This document shows, in pieces, positions 18,091 to 25,653 of a stretch of DNA of 35,206 nt; the stretch's first letter is position 1; every line of letters begins with the position of its first letter. The position numbers and the translations under genes are program-made. The notes under the pieces were generated by a model. It was not told where the DNA came from and made no database searches. It saw nothing but the letters and a program-made list of their open reading frames with translations. The stretch is from Puniceicoccales bacterium (GTDB lineage Bacteria; Verrucomicrobiota; Verrucomicrobiia; Opitutales; JAIRKQ01), in NCBI GenBank assembly GCA_031269795.1, contig JAISYR010000023.1, positions 1 through 35,206 on the forward strand, read 5' to 3'.

Positions 18091-18265
18091 TGGCTACAGT
18101 AATCTGCCACAAGGGGAAACCTTTGTGGCATAGTTGCCGAGAGTAAACTAACTGGCATAGGGCTTTTGCAATTTTACGGAAAATTCCAAAAATCACAAAA
18201 TTTGCCGTTGACAGCTAACCAAAAAAAGTGTTGGAGTGGTGGCCCAATCAATAATTGGAAATTAT
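18091..18265 (+). repeat. Duplicated leader, copy B, with GAAA-loop hairpin
   Basis: Second copy of the leader at 17281, beginning 29 bases after the stop of the first family gene. The hairpin at 18105-18130 is identical to that of copy A. Just after it copies A and B differ by a paired change: AATT...AATT in A becomes AGTT...AACT in B, which keeps four bases complementary. The TTGACA box is at 18209-18214. In this position the hairpin might also end transcription of the preceding gene, though no T run follows it. Confidence 0.7.
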
Positions 18266-18640
18266 ATGGAAAGAATACCAAAAATTCATGGGCGGCAGAC
18301 CCTAGATCAAGTATCTGCTCCAACGCTAATAGAGGCACAAATGCCAGATGGTGGAAGACAAACTATGGAATTCCAAGCATTGTTACAAAATAGACCAGCT
18401 ATACTTGCCTTTTTGAAAGAAATAAACTTCCAAGGCAGCCCTCTGCCACTTCTACATAGGATTGCCGCCTGTGACAAGCCAATGGTCCAAGATCTTTACA
18501 ATCGTGAAGAAGTATATGGACTACCTCCTTTCTTTATGGGCCCAAAAGGAAAAGGATGTGTCAATGCTGTTCTCCTATGTCAGTTACTTATCACTAATCC
18601 AGGTGCTCTCGGTGAAGTCATAGCACAATTGGGGCGGTAG
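18266..18640 (+). CDS. Unknown protein, member 2 of a three-gene tandem family
   Basis: A 124-residue protein, function not recognised. It begins MERIPKIHGRQTLDQ, close to MKIISETHGQQALDQ of the third copy. A C-terminal domain of about 80 residues is shared with its neighbours: FQALLQNRPAILAFLKEINF, YGLPPFF, and the final helix LLCQLLITNPGALGEVIAQLGR. The ATG at 18266 is preferred because GGAAATT lies just before it and it aligns with the start of copy 1. An in-frame GTG at 18236 would add ten residues. There is no signal peptide or membrane segment. It lacks the Thr/Pro-rich N-terminal repeats of the first copy. Confidence 0.6.
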   Translation: MERIPKIHGRQTLDQVSAPTLIEAQMPDGGRQTMEFQALLQNRPAILAFLKEINFQGSPLPLLHRIAACDKPMVQDLYNREEVYGLPPFFMGPKGKGCVNAVLLCQLLITNPGALGEVIAQLGR

Positions 18641-18709
18641 CACAATAGGGAATTCTAGCGAAATGCCGCAGTCAGCGTAGCGAAACCAACACATAACCTA
18701 CGGGTGCCA

Positions 18710-18755
18710 TCATTTTTATGCAAAGAATACCAAATGTTTCTTTGCATAAAAATGA
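18710..18755 (+). terminator. Hairpin with perfect 18-bp stem
   Basis: TCATTTTTATGCAAAGAA at 18710-18727 is perfectly repeated in inverted orientation at 18738-18755, with a ten-base loop. The same hairpin occurs at 19407-19452. It lies 70 bases after the second family gene and just before the short leader of the third. It may be a transcription terminator (no T run follows) or a small dispersed repeat. The stem sequence is too exact to be chance. Confidence 0.6.
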
Positions 18756-18765
18756 CAAATCATTT

Positions 18766-18889
18766 GGTAAACAAATTGACAGAAAGTTTTTGCAATTTCA
18801 CGGAAAATTTTAAAAATTACAAAAATTGTCATTGACAGCTAACCAAAAAAAGTGTTGGAATGACGGCCCAATCAATAATTGGAAATTAT
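18766..18889 (+). repeat. Duplicated leader, copy C, shortened
   Basis: Third, shorter leader copy. It matches copies A and B from GGTAAAC onward, including CAATTTCACGGAAAATTTTA, the TTGACA box at 18833-18838, the A run and CCCAATCAATAATTGG. The GAAA-loop hairpin of copies A and B is missing, and the 18-bp stem hairpin at 18710-18755 sits in its place. It ends at the ATG of the third family gene. Confidence 0.65.
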
Positions 18890-19339
18890 ATGAAAATAAT
18901 ATCAGAAACTCATGGGCAGCAGGCCCTAGATCAAATACCTGCTTCAATAATATCGTCTACAATGGCAGATTTTCCAAAACCAAACTTTGATGGAAGAAGA
19001 GTTCGAATTGTTTCCCCATTTAGCGGCACAGTATCAATTCCAGTACAAATGCCAAATGGTGCTGTACGATTTGTAACACCTGCGGATATGGTAAAAAATA
19101 AGAAATTTCTTAGCATATTTATGAGTAAAGTAGAACGTCGACTCGGCTCTGCGCGGTTTCAGAAGGAGATCGTCGCCAGCCCGGACGACCCAAGGGCTAA
19201 AGATCGTAGCATTCGTGAATTAAATAGGCAAGCTCCTATGAATTTAAACGGTAAATATTACGATTGGCCTGCCATATGTAAGTTACTCTTATCTTATCCA
19301 GTTGTTGCCGGTCAAGCCCTAGCGCAATCAGGGCGGTAG
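18890..19339 (+). CDS. Unknown protein, member 3 of a three-gene tandem family
   Basis: A 149-residue protein, function not recognised. The N-terminus MKIISETHGQQALDQIPAS matches copy 2. A middle section (RVRIVSPFSGTVSIPVQMPN) is not clearly shared. The C-terminal domain aligns with the other two: FLSIFMSKVERR, then MNLNGKYYDWPA, then the closing helix ICKLLLSYPVVAGQALAQSGR. The start at 18890 follows GGAAATT and aligns with the other copies; an ATG ten codons upstream (18860) is the alternative. The last residues and the sequence after the stop (GGGCGGTAGCAC) match copy 2, so the duplication included the 3' flank. Confidence 0.6.
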   Translation: MKIISETHGQQALDQIPASIISSTMADFPKPNFDGRRVRIVSPFSGTVSIPVQMPNGAVRFVTPADMVKNKKFLSIFMSKVERRLGSARFQKEIVASPDDPRAKDRSIRELNRQAPMNLNGKYYDWPAICKLLLSYPVVAGQALAQSGR

Positions 19340-19406
19340 CACGAAGAGGGATTTTTGCTGAACACAGTCAAGCCTAACTAAATTAACACATGACCTATGC
19401 ATAACA

Positions 19407-19452
19407 TCATTTTTATGCAAAGAACAACAAATGTTTCTTTGCATAAAAATGA
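19407..19452 (+). terminator. Hairpin with perfect 18-bp stem, second copy
   Basis: The same stem as at 18710-18755 (TCATTTTTATGCAAAGAA at 19407-19424, inverse at 19435-19452), with a slightly different ten-base loop. It lies 67 bases after the third family gene. The spacing after the stop is nearly identical to the first copy, which supports duplication of a whole gene-plus-3'-flank unit. Confidence 0.6.
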
Positions 19453-19468
19453 CAAACCCTTTAAAATG

Positions 19469-19515
19469 AATCTGCTATAGATGAGATCTTTCATCTTCCA
19501 TCCCAGCAGATTTTT
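19469..19515 (+). terminator. Possible terminator before the PEPCK-like gene
   Basis: AATCTGCT (19469-19476) pairs with AGCAGATT (19505-19512), and inside it GATGA pairs with TCATC. Five T residues run through 19511-19515. The stem is AT-rich with an internal loop, so it is a modest terminator candidate for the three-gene array. A second small hairpin (TTTCCC, loop ACTG, GGGAAA) follows directly at 19513-19528. Confidence 0.35.
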
Positions 19516-19579
19516 CCCACTGGGGAAACACCGAAGTCGGGTAGTTTACGGTGATCAAGGGACAAAAATATTTTGTTTC

Positions 19580-19607
19580 TTGCCATGTGTTAAACTATTT
19601 TTACACT
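19580..19607 (+). promoter_or_regulatory. Possible promoter of the PEPCK-like gene
   Basis: TTGCCA (19580-19585, five of six matches to the -35 box), a 16-base spacer, then TACACT (19602-19607, four of six matches). It would give a short leader of about ten bases before the ATG at 19624. The hairpins upstream would then lie outside this transcript. Confidence 0.35.
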
Positions 19608-19623
19608 TTCTCCAGAAATTGAT

Positions 19624-22600
19624 ATGGAGAGAAGAGCGAGCATAGGTGTTACCGCAAAGGGGGTGAATATTTTACCAAAAAGCAGAGAGATAGGCGACAT
19701 AAAAACACAACTCTTGTCGTTTAAAAGTGCGAAGGTACACACCTCTTTCCACGCCATTCATCAAAAAAATTTGAAGGCGGAAAATTTGCTCAGTGGCAAA
19801 TGCAAAGCCGACGGGCGGGTGGAAGAGTTTTGTAAAAAATTTTTAGGAGATCTTTATGGGGGTTCCTACCTTCCCTGGAATGATTTTATTTGCGACAAAT
19901 ATGGTGTGGCCAGGGTCCTATCACTCCCAGAAAATTCTGACGAATTTCACTCCGATTACGTAGATTCCTATCGGACGTACAATGGAATCCTACACAATCC
20001 ATCCACGGATAAGAGAACAACGAAGGATGTTTTCCACATAGTTGAAGGAGGGCCCATCGTCCCTTCCGACAAAAAGGAAATTCCAAAAATTACATTTGCA
20101 AAAATGTTGCAAGTGGCATTCAACCCGGACGATAAAATGTTGGTTGTGCCATTTACCGCTGACCACGGTAATCCTGCCAAACTATTTGTGTCCAACTATA
20201 TGAAGCCGATGATTTGTCCAAAAATGGAAGGTATTCAAGAGGGAAAAAGGATGGAAATACGGTTCTTTGTCCCTGGAAGCCTGGTTAGCATCTTGGACTG
20301 TACGGAAAGTATTTTTGGTAACGCCGGATCCCCATTCTTGCCAGAAAACGACGCCGCCCTAGATCCAATAACGTGGACAGGGCATACGGGGTGCATAGTA
20401 TTTGCGCCGCAGCTGAGAAAATGTACTAAAAAATTCCTAGGGTTACCTCACGTTGATAAGGCCTCCGAACGGCAAAAAAAAGACGGCATGTGCTGGGAAA
20501 AAGAGAATGAATTATATCACGATGGACAGCCATTTAGGGTCATGGCCCGCGATGGTAGCAATGTCGTGGTTTCTATAGTTGCCGATAGCTATAATGGGTA
20601 CGGCAAAAAAGAAATAAAATCGCAGATGTCATATGTGGCCAATATGCTTGGCATGTGTGAAGAAGAGCATTCGGGTGGGACTTTAGTTTTCCCGAGGTAC
20701 GATCTGGGTGATAGATTCAACTATGGCAAAGAGTTTGGGGATGGCCATGGGTTTGAAAATACGATAAATTGCTGCTCCAAATCCTTGAATTTGCAGGACG
20801 GTTTTGCCATTGACAAGCATTTCCCAACTATCGTATATCTGCCCGAATATGCAAATTTTTGCCTCCCCGAGTTGGCAATCTCATGGGAGGTCGGGGAAAA
20901 AACTGTAAAATTACCATTCGAATTCGAAAAGGTCTATATTTTACCTTCCGGCTATAGAATTTCGCTTGAAAAGCCCGATGGGCGAAATGGTAGGTGGAAG
21001 ATGGTAGGAACTTCCGCCCGCGGGATTTTTTGCTACAAACCAGCGACGGTTTCCGGTGGTGGAAAATCGGAAATCGCAAAGCCAATCGACGAATTCATAT
21101 TAACCGGTCCGACCATTGTTTTCGACTATGACAAAGACTGCAAGTTGGCCCAGGAAATAATTCAAAAAGATTTTTCAGGACGCTTTAGGGACAATAATAG
21201 GACAGATGATAGGTCCCTACTGGACCCCGGGAGAAGTCTTGGAAGTGTCATAAAATTGCTAACTCCAAATGACTATTACAGCGATGAATATAATTTTTGG
21301 CTCAAAACTATCCCACAGCACGTATTGGAGTTGATTTTTACCATAAAGCGGTTCAGTAAAAACTTTGGGGAATCCAACTGGCAGCAATTTTTTACCGTTG
21401 ATAAAATTAATGGAGAATATGGCAACGAACTAAGGTATAACAATGAAAAGCTTTTCGAACATTACCTGCGGGTTGGGTTTGATTTTTCGAATCATTGGCG
21501 TCTGTTCTCTTTGCGCGATGATTTTGTCCCATCGGCAAAATTCCAACTAGCAGACGATATTTCGGTTACCACCACCGTTCCCGCTAAAAATATTCCATAT
21601 TTGACGGGAAACAATGCCAACCCTTCCCTTAAAATTGTACATAACTGCGAATATAGGCTATACCAACGTCCCGACGAAGCGATCATTCCAGGTTATGACC
21701 CGGGAAGTGAGCGTGACATGACGCTCAAAAACATCTTTATGTGTAATTTTAAAGCACTAACTAGGGATGACGTGAAACAAATGATACATAATCGCATAAA
21801 ATTCGAAACATACTCCGCTCCCATGAAAAAAATGTTGGAGGATTTTGTACGCGACGAAAATGCGCCAAAATTCATCGTTTGTCCATCGGAATTGCGGGTA
21901 ATGCCAAATGGAACAATGAGTAAAAATCAAAGATATTTACAAAATCGAAATGACGTTTGCCATGCATTTAATACCTATTTGACGACGATTTCCTCAAAGC
22001 TATGGAGGAAGTATGACCACGATTTCAATGTGGAGCATACGCCAGTCAGCGATATTCTTTCGGGGAGGAGAAATAACCCTCCGGAGGCGGGAGTTCGGCC
22101 ATTGTGCGTCTATGGCCCATTACACTACATGGATTTGCCGGAACTGTTTTTGGAATACATGTCAAGCATGACAGGGAAATCTCCATCGACAACCGGTGCT
22201 GGCCTGGAAGGAGCAATGACAAAGGGCCCATTTAATTGTCTAAGCAGTGTATATGATTTAAACAACGCACTTCTAAGCTTTATCCTAACGGGCTATTCGG
22301 GATTCCTGTCAGCAGCCGGATATGTGGGGCCAAACTTCAAGGTTGACCATGATATTACCTATCTATTGCCAGAAATTTGGTGCAGAATGACCGATGAAGA
22401 ACGAAACCCAAAGTTTCTGATCGAGCACGGATACCTTGAGCGCTGTGAAAATTTTGCACATAACGGCAAATTGGTACATGCGGAGCGTCTAGGATATAGG
22501 ATTACACGGAAATTTGTTAGGGTACTAGCAGGGCGCGTATTCCAGTTCCCAGATACAATATTATCCGACCGCATGCTACGCCCTGAAACGCAGGATATGG

Positions 22601-23022
22601 ATATTTTTGCCGATAGCATGGATACCATCCTTGAGGCCCATAGGCGTGCTGCTTTGCTAATAGTCGACAATGCCGAATTTGACAATGCTATTCCTCCGCT
22701 ACGAGCTTTACTGCACATTGCCATCGATGGGCAATATGCGGGGATGACTTTGCGGGATGAAAATTTTAGGTCAATGTTTACCAGGGAAGCAATTATCAAC
22801 AGCGATTGGTACATTGCACGATTAAAAAGATACCAAACATTTCAAATTGAACACCTATCAAAGGGACTAGAGTATGTAAAAAATTTTGGTAAACATCGGG
22901 GAGATAACATTGTAAAATCACGCATAAATCTTAGGGAGAGAGAGAGGATCATTGCTAGGAAATTGAACTTTGTCAAAACCAATGCCTACATAAAAGGATT
23001 AATTGGGACCCTTGGAAAATGA
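19624..23022 (+). CDS. PPi-dependent phosphoenolpyruvate carboxykinase (probable)
   Basis: A 1132-residue soluble protein with no signal peptide or membrane helix. Length and motifs fit the diphosphate-dependent PEPCK family known from Propionibacterium and Entamoeba (about 1100-1150 residues), which interconverts oxaloacetate plus PPi with PEP plus phosphate plus CO2. Visible motifs are MLVVPFTADHGNP (about 172-184), TGHTGCIVFAPQL, GYGKKEIKSQMSYVANMLG (about 325-343; the KKE-K lysines probably serve like the metal-site lysine of GTP-PEPCK), EEEHSGGTLVFPRYDLGDRF, and near the C-terminus TGKSPSTTGAG (about 850) with TKGPFN and AAGYVGPNF. The assignment rests on recalled family features, not a search. 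Codon style matches the neighbours. It stands alone before prfA with its own possible promoter. Confidence 0.7.
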   Translation: MERRASIGVTAKGVNILPKSREIGDIKTQLLSFKSAKVHTSFHAIHQKNLKAENLLSGKCKADGRVEEFCKKFLGDLYGGSYLPWNDFICDKYGVARVLSLPENSDEFHSDYVDSYRTYNGILHNPSTDKRTTKDVFHIVEGGPIVPSDKKEIPKITFAKMLQVAFNPDDKMLVVPFTADHGNPAKLFVSNYMKPMICPKMEGIQEGKRMEIRFFVPGSLVSILDCTESIFGNAGSPFLPENDAALDPITWTGHTGCIVFAPQLRKCTKKFLGLPHVDKASERQKKDGMCWEKENELYHDGQPFRVMARDGSNVVVSIVADSYNGYGKKEIKSQMSYVANMLGMCEEEHSGGTLVFPRYDLGDRFNYGKEFGDGHGFENTINCCSKSLNLQDGFAIDKHFPTIVYLPEYANFCLPELAISWEVGEKTVKLPFEFEKVYILPSGYRISLEKPDGRNGRWKMVGTSARGIFCYKPATVSGGGKSEIAKPIDEFILTGPTIVFDYDKDCKLAQEIIQKDFSGRFRDNNRTDDRSLLDPGRSLGSVIKLLTPNDYYSDEYNFWLKTIPQHVLELIFTIKRFSKNFGESNWQQFFTVDKINGEYGNELRYNNEKLFEHYLRVGFDFSNHWRLFSLRDDFVPSAKFQLADDISVTTTVPAKNIPYLTGNNANPSLKIVHNCEYRLYQRPDEAIIPGYDPGSERDMTLKNIFMCNFKALTRDDVKQMIHNRIKFETYSAPMKKMLEDFVRDENAPKFIVCPSELRVMPNGTMSKNQRYLQNRNDVCHAFNTYLTTISSKLWRKYDHDFNVEHTPVSDILSGRRNNPPEAGVRPLCVYGPLHYMDLPELFLEYMSSMTGKSPSTTGAGLEGAMTKGPFNCLSSVYDLNNALLSFILTGYSGFLSAAGYVGPNFKVDHDITYLLPEIWCRMTDEERNPKFLIEHGYLERCENFAHNGKLVHAERLGYRITRKFVRVLAGRVFQFPDTILSDRMLRPETQDMDIFADSMDTILEAHRRAALLIVDNAEFDNAIPPLRALLHIAIDGQYAGMTLRDENFRSMFTREAIINSDWYIARLKRYQTFQIEHLSKGLEYVKNFGKHRGDNIVKSRINLRERERIIARKLNFVKTNAYIKGLIGTLGK

Positions 23023-23106
23023 TAGTAATTGACATGGTCAATGTGACTTTTGATCATACATTTAAAATGCTTTGTTTTCCCCCAAAAAACATTAGTACCA
23101 CTTGCC

Positions 23107-24183
23107 ATGAAAAGTACTCCTGACATTGCAAAATTCAGAGCTAGGTATAAAGTCCTCGAGGAACAAATGGGTCGTCCAGATTTCTATTCCGACCGTAGGA
23201 CGTCCTCGGCCATATCAAGGGAATACCAGAAAATAGGAACCTTAATCGCCAAGGAAGAACGAATACGGAAAGCTCTGGAAGATATTGAATTCGCAAAGGC
23301 GATGTTGAATGACCTTTCCTCGGATGAGGAATTAAAAACATTGGCAAAACAGGAAATAGAGAATTTGCAAAACGCCATTGAACAGCTCCAGCGGGATATG
23401 CTAATGCTCATGATTCCTCCCGATCCCAGCGACTCCCGCAATACTGTCATTGAAATTCGTGCTGGTACTGGAGGAGAAGAGGCCTCCCTATTTGCCGGAG
23501 ATCTTTATAGAATGTACGCCAAATTTGCAGAATCTAGGGGATGGAAAATAGAAGTAATGGCAACGAGCATATCAGACACAGGGGGATTTAAGGAAATAAT
23601 ATTTCTAATTTCCGGTGAGGATGTTTACAAATTTTTGAAATTTGAAAGCGGTGTCCATAGGGTGCAGCGAGTACCAACAACGGAGGCCAACGGACGGATT
23701 CATACATCGGCTGCTACGGTGGCGGTTTTACCTGAGGCGGAGGAGGTCGACATAACAATTGCCCCTGAAGATTTGGAAATTTCCGTATGCCGTGCCAGTG
23801 GCCCCGGAGGACAAGGAGTCAATACCACGGATTCTGCCGTCCAAATTGTGCATAAACCGAGTGGAATGGCTGTTTATTGTGCCGATGAGAGATCTCAGCA
23901 AAAAAATAAGGTCAAAGCAATGAAAGTCCTACGATCCCGCCTGTTACAAAAAAAGGAAGAAGAAGAACGAGCCAAATATGCTCAAACACGGAAGGACCAG
24001 GTGGGTTCCGGTGACCGATCCGAAAGAATACGGACATATAATTTCCCCCAAGGGAGGGTAACCGACCATCGCATTGGACTAACGTTATATAGCTTGTCTC
24101 AGATTATGGAGGGCCATATCGATACTTTGATCGATGCCCTACAGTTAGCAGACTTTGAATCAAAAATCAAGGATTTAGCCTAG
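23107..24183 (+). CDS. prfA: Peptide chain release factor 1
   Basis: A 358-residue class I release factor that terminates translation at UAA and UAG. The GGQ peptidyl-tRNA hydrolysis motif is at residues 234-236 in [16 protein letters not shown]. The stop-codon recognition segment reads [19 protein letters not shown], with the P-x-T tripeptide of RF1 rather than the SPF of RF2. [11 protein letters not shown] near the C-terminus is also RF1-like. The ATG at 23107 gives the standard length; the open frame extends to 23050 without family support. No strong ribosome site is seen. In many bacteria hemK follows prfA, but here a tiny ORF and the T3SS locus follow. Confidence 0.96.
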   Translation: MKSTPDIAKFRARYKVLEEQMGRPDFYSDRRTSSAISREYQKIGTLIAKEERIRKALEDIEFAKAMLNDLSSDEELKTLAKQEIENLQNAIEQLQRDMLMLMIPPDPSDSRNTVIEIRAGTGGEEASLFAGDLYRMYAKFAESRGWKIEVMATSISDTGGFKEIIFLISGEDVYKFLKFESGVHRVQRVPTTEANGRIHTSAATVAVLPEAEEVDITIAPEDLEISVCRASGPGGQGVNTTDSAVQIVHKPSGMAVYCADERSQQKNKVKAMKVLRSRLLQKKEEEERAKYAQTRKDQVGSGDRSERIRTYNFPQGRVTDHRIGLTLYSLSQIMEGHIDTLIDALQLADFESKIKDLA

Positions 24184-24184
24184 C

Positions 24185-24340
24185 ATGGGCTTACCAGCCG
24201 CCGCACCAGTTGTGCTACCACAAGCCAATGCAAACAAAAAGCAAACGAATAAACAGGAAAAAAGTGGAAAATATTCACTCCGCTGGAGTATGATTTCTCG
24301 TACGTTTTCCAATTACCGAGACTATGAATGCGACGACTGA
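24185..24340 (+). CDS. Short hypothetical protein after prfA
   Basis: A 51-residue ORF whose ATG is two bases after the prfA stop. It begins MGLPAAAPVVLPQANANKKQ and ends NYRDYECDD, with a Lys/Asn/Gln-rich middle. There is no recognisable domain, signal peptide or membrane segment. The close spacing to prfA would permit coupled translation, but no ribosome site distinguishes it. It may be a real small gene or a chance ORF. Confidence 0.35.
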   Translation: MGLPAAAPVVLPQANANKKQTNKQEKSGKYSLRWSMISRTFSNYRDYECDD

Positions 24341-24613
24341 GAATAAATTAATAAGAATAAATCTAAAAGCAACATATACAAAAGATTCTTAAAAATATTC
24401 CTAAAGAAACTAAATTTGATTTTATCACCACACGCATGTAGTGATGTCCAAGTCTCCGTCGGACTTCGCTGTTCTTTTAATTTTGCTATTCCATCCAGAA
24501 AATCTGAACCATTCATTGTGAACTGAAATTTAAAATAATTCCCTGGCCGGGGCTTTCCCATGCGGGGTCTGCTTGCGCCCAAGGTTCGCCAGGTAAACAA
24601 TTAAAAGGAACGC
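24341..24613. other. Intergenic region before the T3SS locus
   Basis: About 270 bases with no convincing gene. It has an AT-rich first half, then short inverted repeats (AAGTC-TCCGTCG-GACTT near 24451-24467) and a more GC-rich patch at 24540-24595. A 92-codon minus-strand frame crosses it (24322-24600), but its translation has no recognisable domain. Base composition changes sharply within the region, as at a junction between unrelated segments. Confidence 0.4.
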
Positions 24614-24642
24614 TTGACTGGATGATATTAATTCGTTAAAAT
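24614..24642 (+). promoter_or_regulatory. Good sigma-70-like promoter of translocator-like gene
   Basis: TTGACT (24614-24619) and TAAAAT (24637-24642) each match the consensus in five of six positions and are separated by exactly 17 bases. This is the clearest promoter in the window. Transcription should begin near 24648-24650, only a few bases before the TTG taken as start of the next gene. The message would then have almost no leader, or the true start is further in. Confidence 0.5.
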
Positions 24643-24651
24643 GTCAACGTT

Positions 24652-25512
24652 TTGGCTACAGAAATACCAGAAACTCAAGGGTCGCAGCCTGATATCAAGG
24701 AGCCGGGCTCAGGAGGTTTTTCCTCGGAAGCAGGCGAGGAAGCTGACAAAATAGCAAGGGCCTGTCCTGAGGTTGTCGTTCCACCGATTAATCCATTTAA
24801 TAGCATCATTGTGTTTAATCCAAGGGATGGTTTGGATACAGGTAATGCGATTGGCAATTTGCAGTCTGGGGAATTGAACAGGGTCTCGGATGTATTGGAT
24901 GGAAGCAATAAATACGTTCAAAAATGTTCCCTGAATGATATAATGTTCCTTGTAATGTTGATTATGATAAAGTCAACATCCGAACAACGGGAATCGCGAT
25001 TTGAAACTATGTCAGCCAAAAGAGCTGTGAGTGCCCAAACATCAATTGCGGTCTATGAATTAAAAATGGCCGAAGCAAAAGCCACCTACGAAAAGGAAAA
25101 AGCAGCGGCTGAAATGAAAAAAGTTATGGCGATAGTAAGCATATGCTGTGCTTGCCTATCCATTGTAGCTTCGGCTGCAGCTGTGGTTGCCCAGGTTTCC
25201 AATGCTGCTTCTGCAGTAGCCAGGACAATTTCATCGGTCGCAAATGCTATTTCTAGTTTGGCCAATGCCACTGGTGCCATAGCACAGGGAGTTATGGCGC
25301 TTGATCTTGCGGAAAAAGGAAAAAAAGCTGCCTTCGTAAAAGCTGAAGTTGCTCAAATACAAACGTTTTTTGAAAATACTATGCAACAGATTCGAAGTAT
25401 GCAGGAAGCTTATAGTGCATCCCAGCGAAGTATTACCACGAGTTTGCACTCCATGCAAGAGATTTTGGAAAAACAACAAAGTACCCGGCTCAGCGTAGCA
25501 AGGAATATTTGA
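24652..25512 (+). CDS. T3SS translocator-like protein (SctE/SctB type)
   Basis: A 286-residue protein with the architecture of hydrophobic T3SS translocators. A polar N-terminus of about 95 residues (Gly, Pro, Glu-rich, no Sec signal) comes first. A short hydrophobic stretch (LNDIMFLVMLIMI) is followed by a charged coiled coil (about 108-155). Then comes a long hydrophobic Ala/Ser-rich region (KKVMAIVSICCACLSIVASAAAVV through SLANATGAIAQGVMALDL) and a C-terminal amphipathic helix (QTFFENTMQQIRSM). YopB/IpaB- and YopD-like proteins insert into the host membrane to form the pore. Sequence motifs are too weak to choose a class. The start is uncertain: a TTG at 24652 without a ribosome site, in a frame closed by TAA just upstream. 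One more T in the TTTT run at 24650-24653 would bring the ATG at 24641 into frame. It precedes the gatekeeper operon. Confidence 0.6.
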   Translation: MATEIPETQGSQPDIKEPGSGGFSSEAGEEADKIARACPEVVVPPINPFNSIIVFNPRDGLDTGNAIGNLQSGELNRVSDVLDGSNKYVQKCSLNDIMFLVMLIMIKSTSEQRESRFETMSAKRAVSAQTSIAVYELKMAEAKATYEKEKAAAEMKKVMAIVSICCACLSIVASAAAVVAQVSNAASAVARTISSVANAISSLANATGAIAQGVMALDLAEKGKKAAFVKAEVAQIQTFFENTMQQIRSMQEAYSASQRSITTSLHSMQEILEKQQSTRLSVARNI

Positions 25513-25606
25513 CTAACCCACGTAAGACAGGTCTCTAACCTATCAAACATTGCATAATATTAACATTCTTACAACTATTATATATAGTATATTACATTTT
25601 ACATAA

Positions 25607-25635
25607 TTGACAAAACTATCTTTTTCTCTAATTGT
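25607..25635 (+). promoter_or_regulatory. Possible promoter of the gatekeeper operon
   Basis: A perfect TTGACA at 25607-25612 is followed after 17 bases by AATTGT, a poor -10 box (three of six). The surrounding 140-base gap between the translocator-like gene and sctW is extremely AT-rich (ACTATTATATATAGTATATT near 25574), as promoter regions often are. The start of the operon is therefore likely here, but the boxes are weak. Confidence 0.25.
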
Positions 25636-25653
25636 AATCCATAGGGTAAAAAT

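Noticed and set aside
17281-19452. Integron-like gene cassette array (small ORFs separated by hairpins)
   Set aside because: The ORFs are homologous to each other, the hairpin stems are simple and perfect rather than attC-like with spaced core sites, no integrase is seen, and tandem duplication explains the layout.
19469-19560. Possible riboswitch before the PEPCK-like gene
   Set aside because: Several small hairpins are present, but no known riboswitch core could be recognised, and a promoter-like sequence lies downstream of them.
24322-24600. 92-codon minus-strand ORF in the gap before the T3SS locus
   Set aside because: The translation has no recognisable domain, its end overlaps the short ORF after prfA, and no ribosome site supports its start. 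It may be a relic but cannot be supported as a gene.
24530-24600. GC-rich patch with a GGTTCGCC segment, considered as a tRNA or tRNA fragment
   Set aside because: No acceptor, D or anticodon stems can be formed around it.
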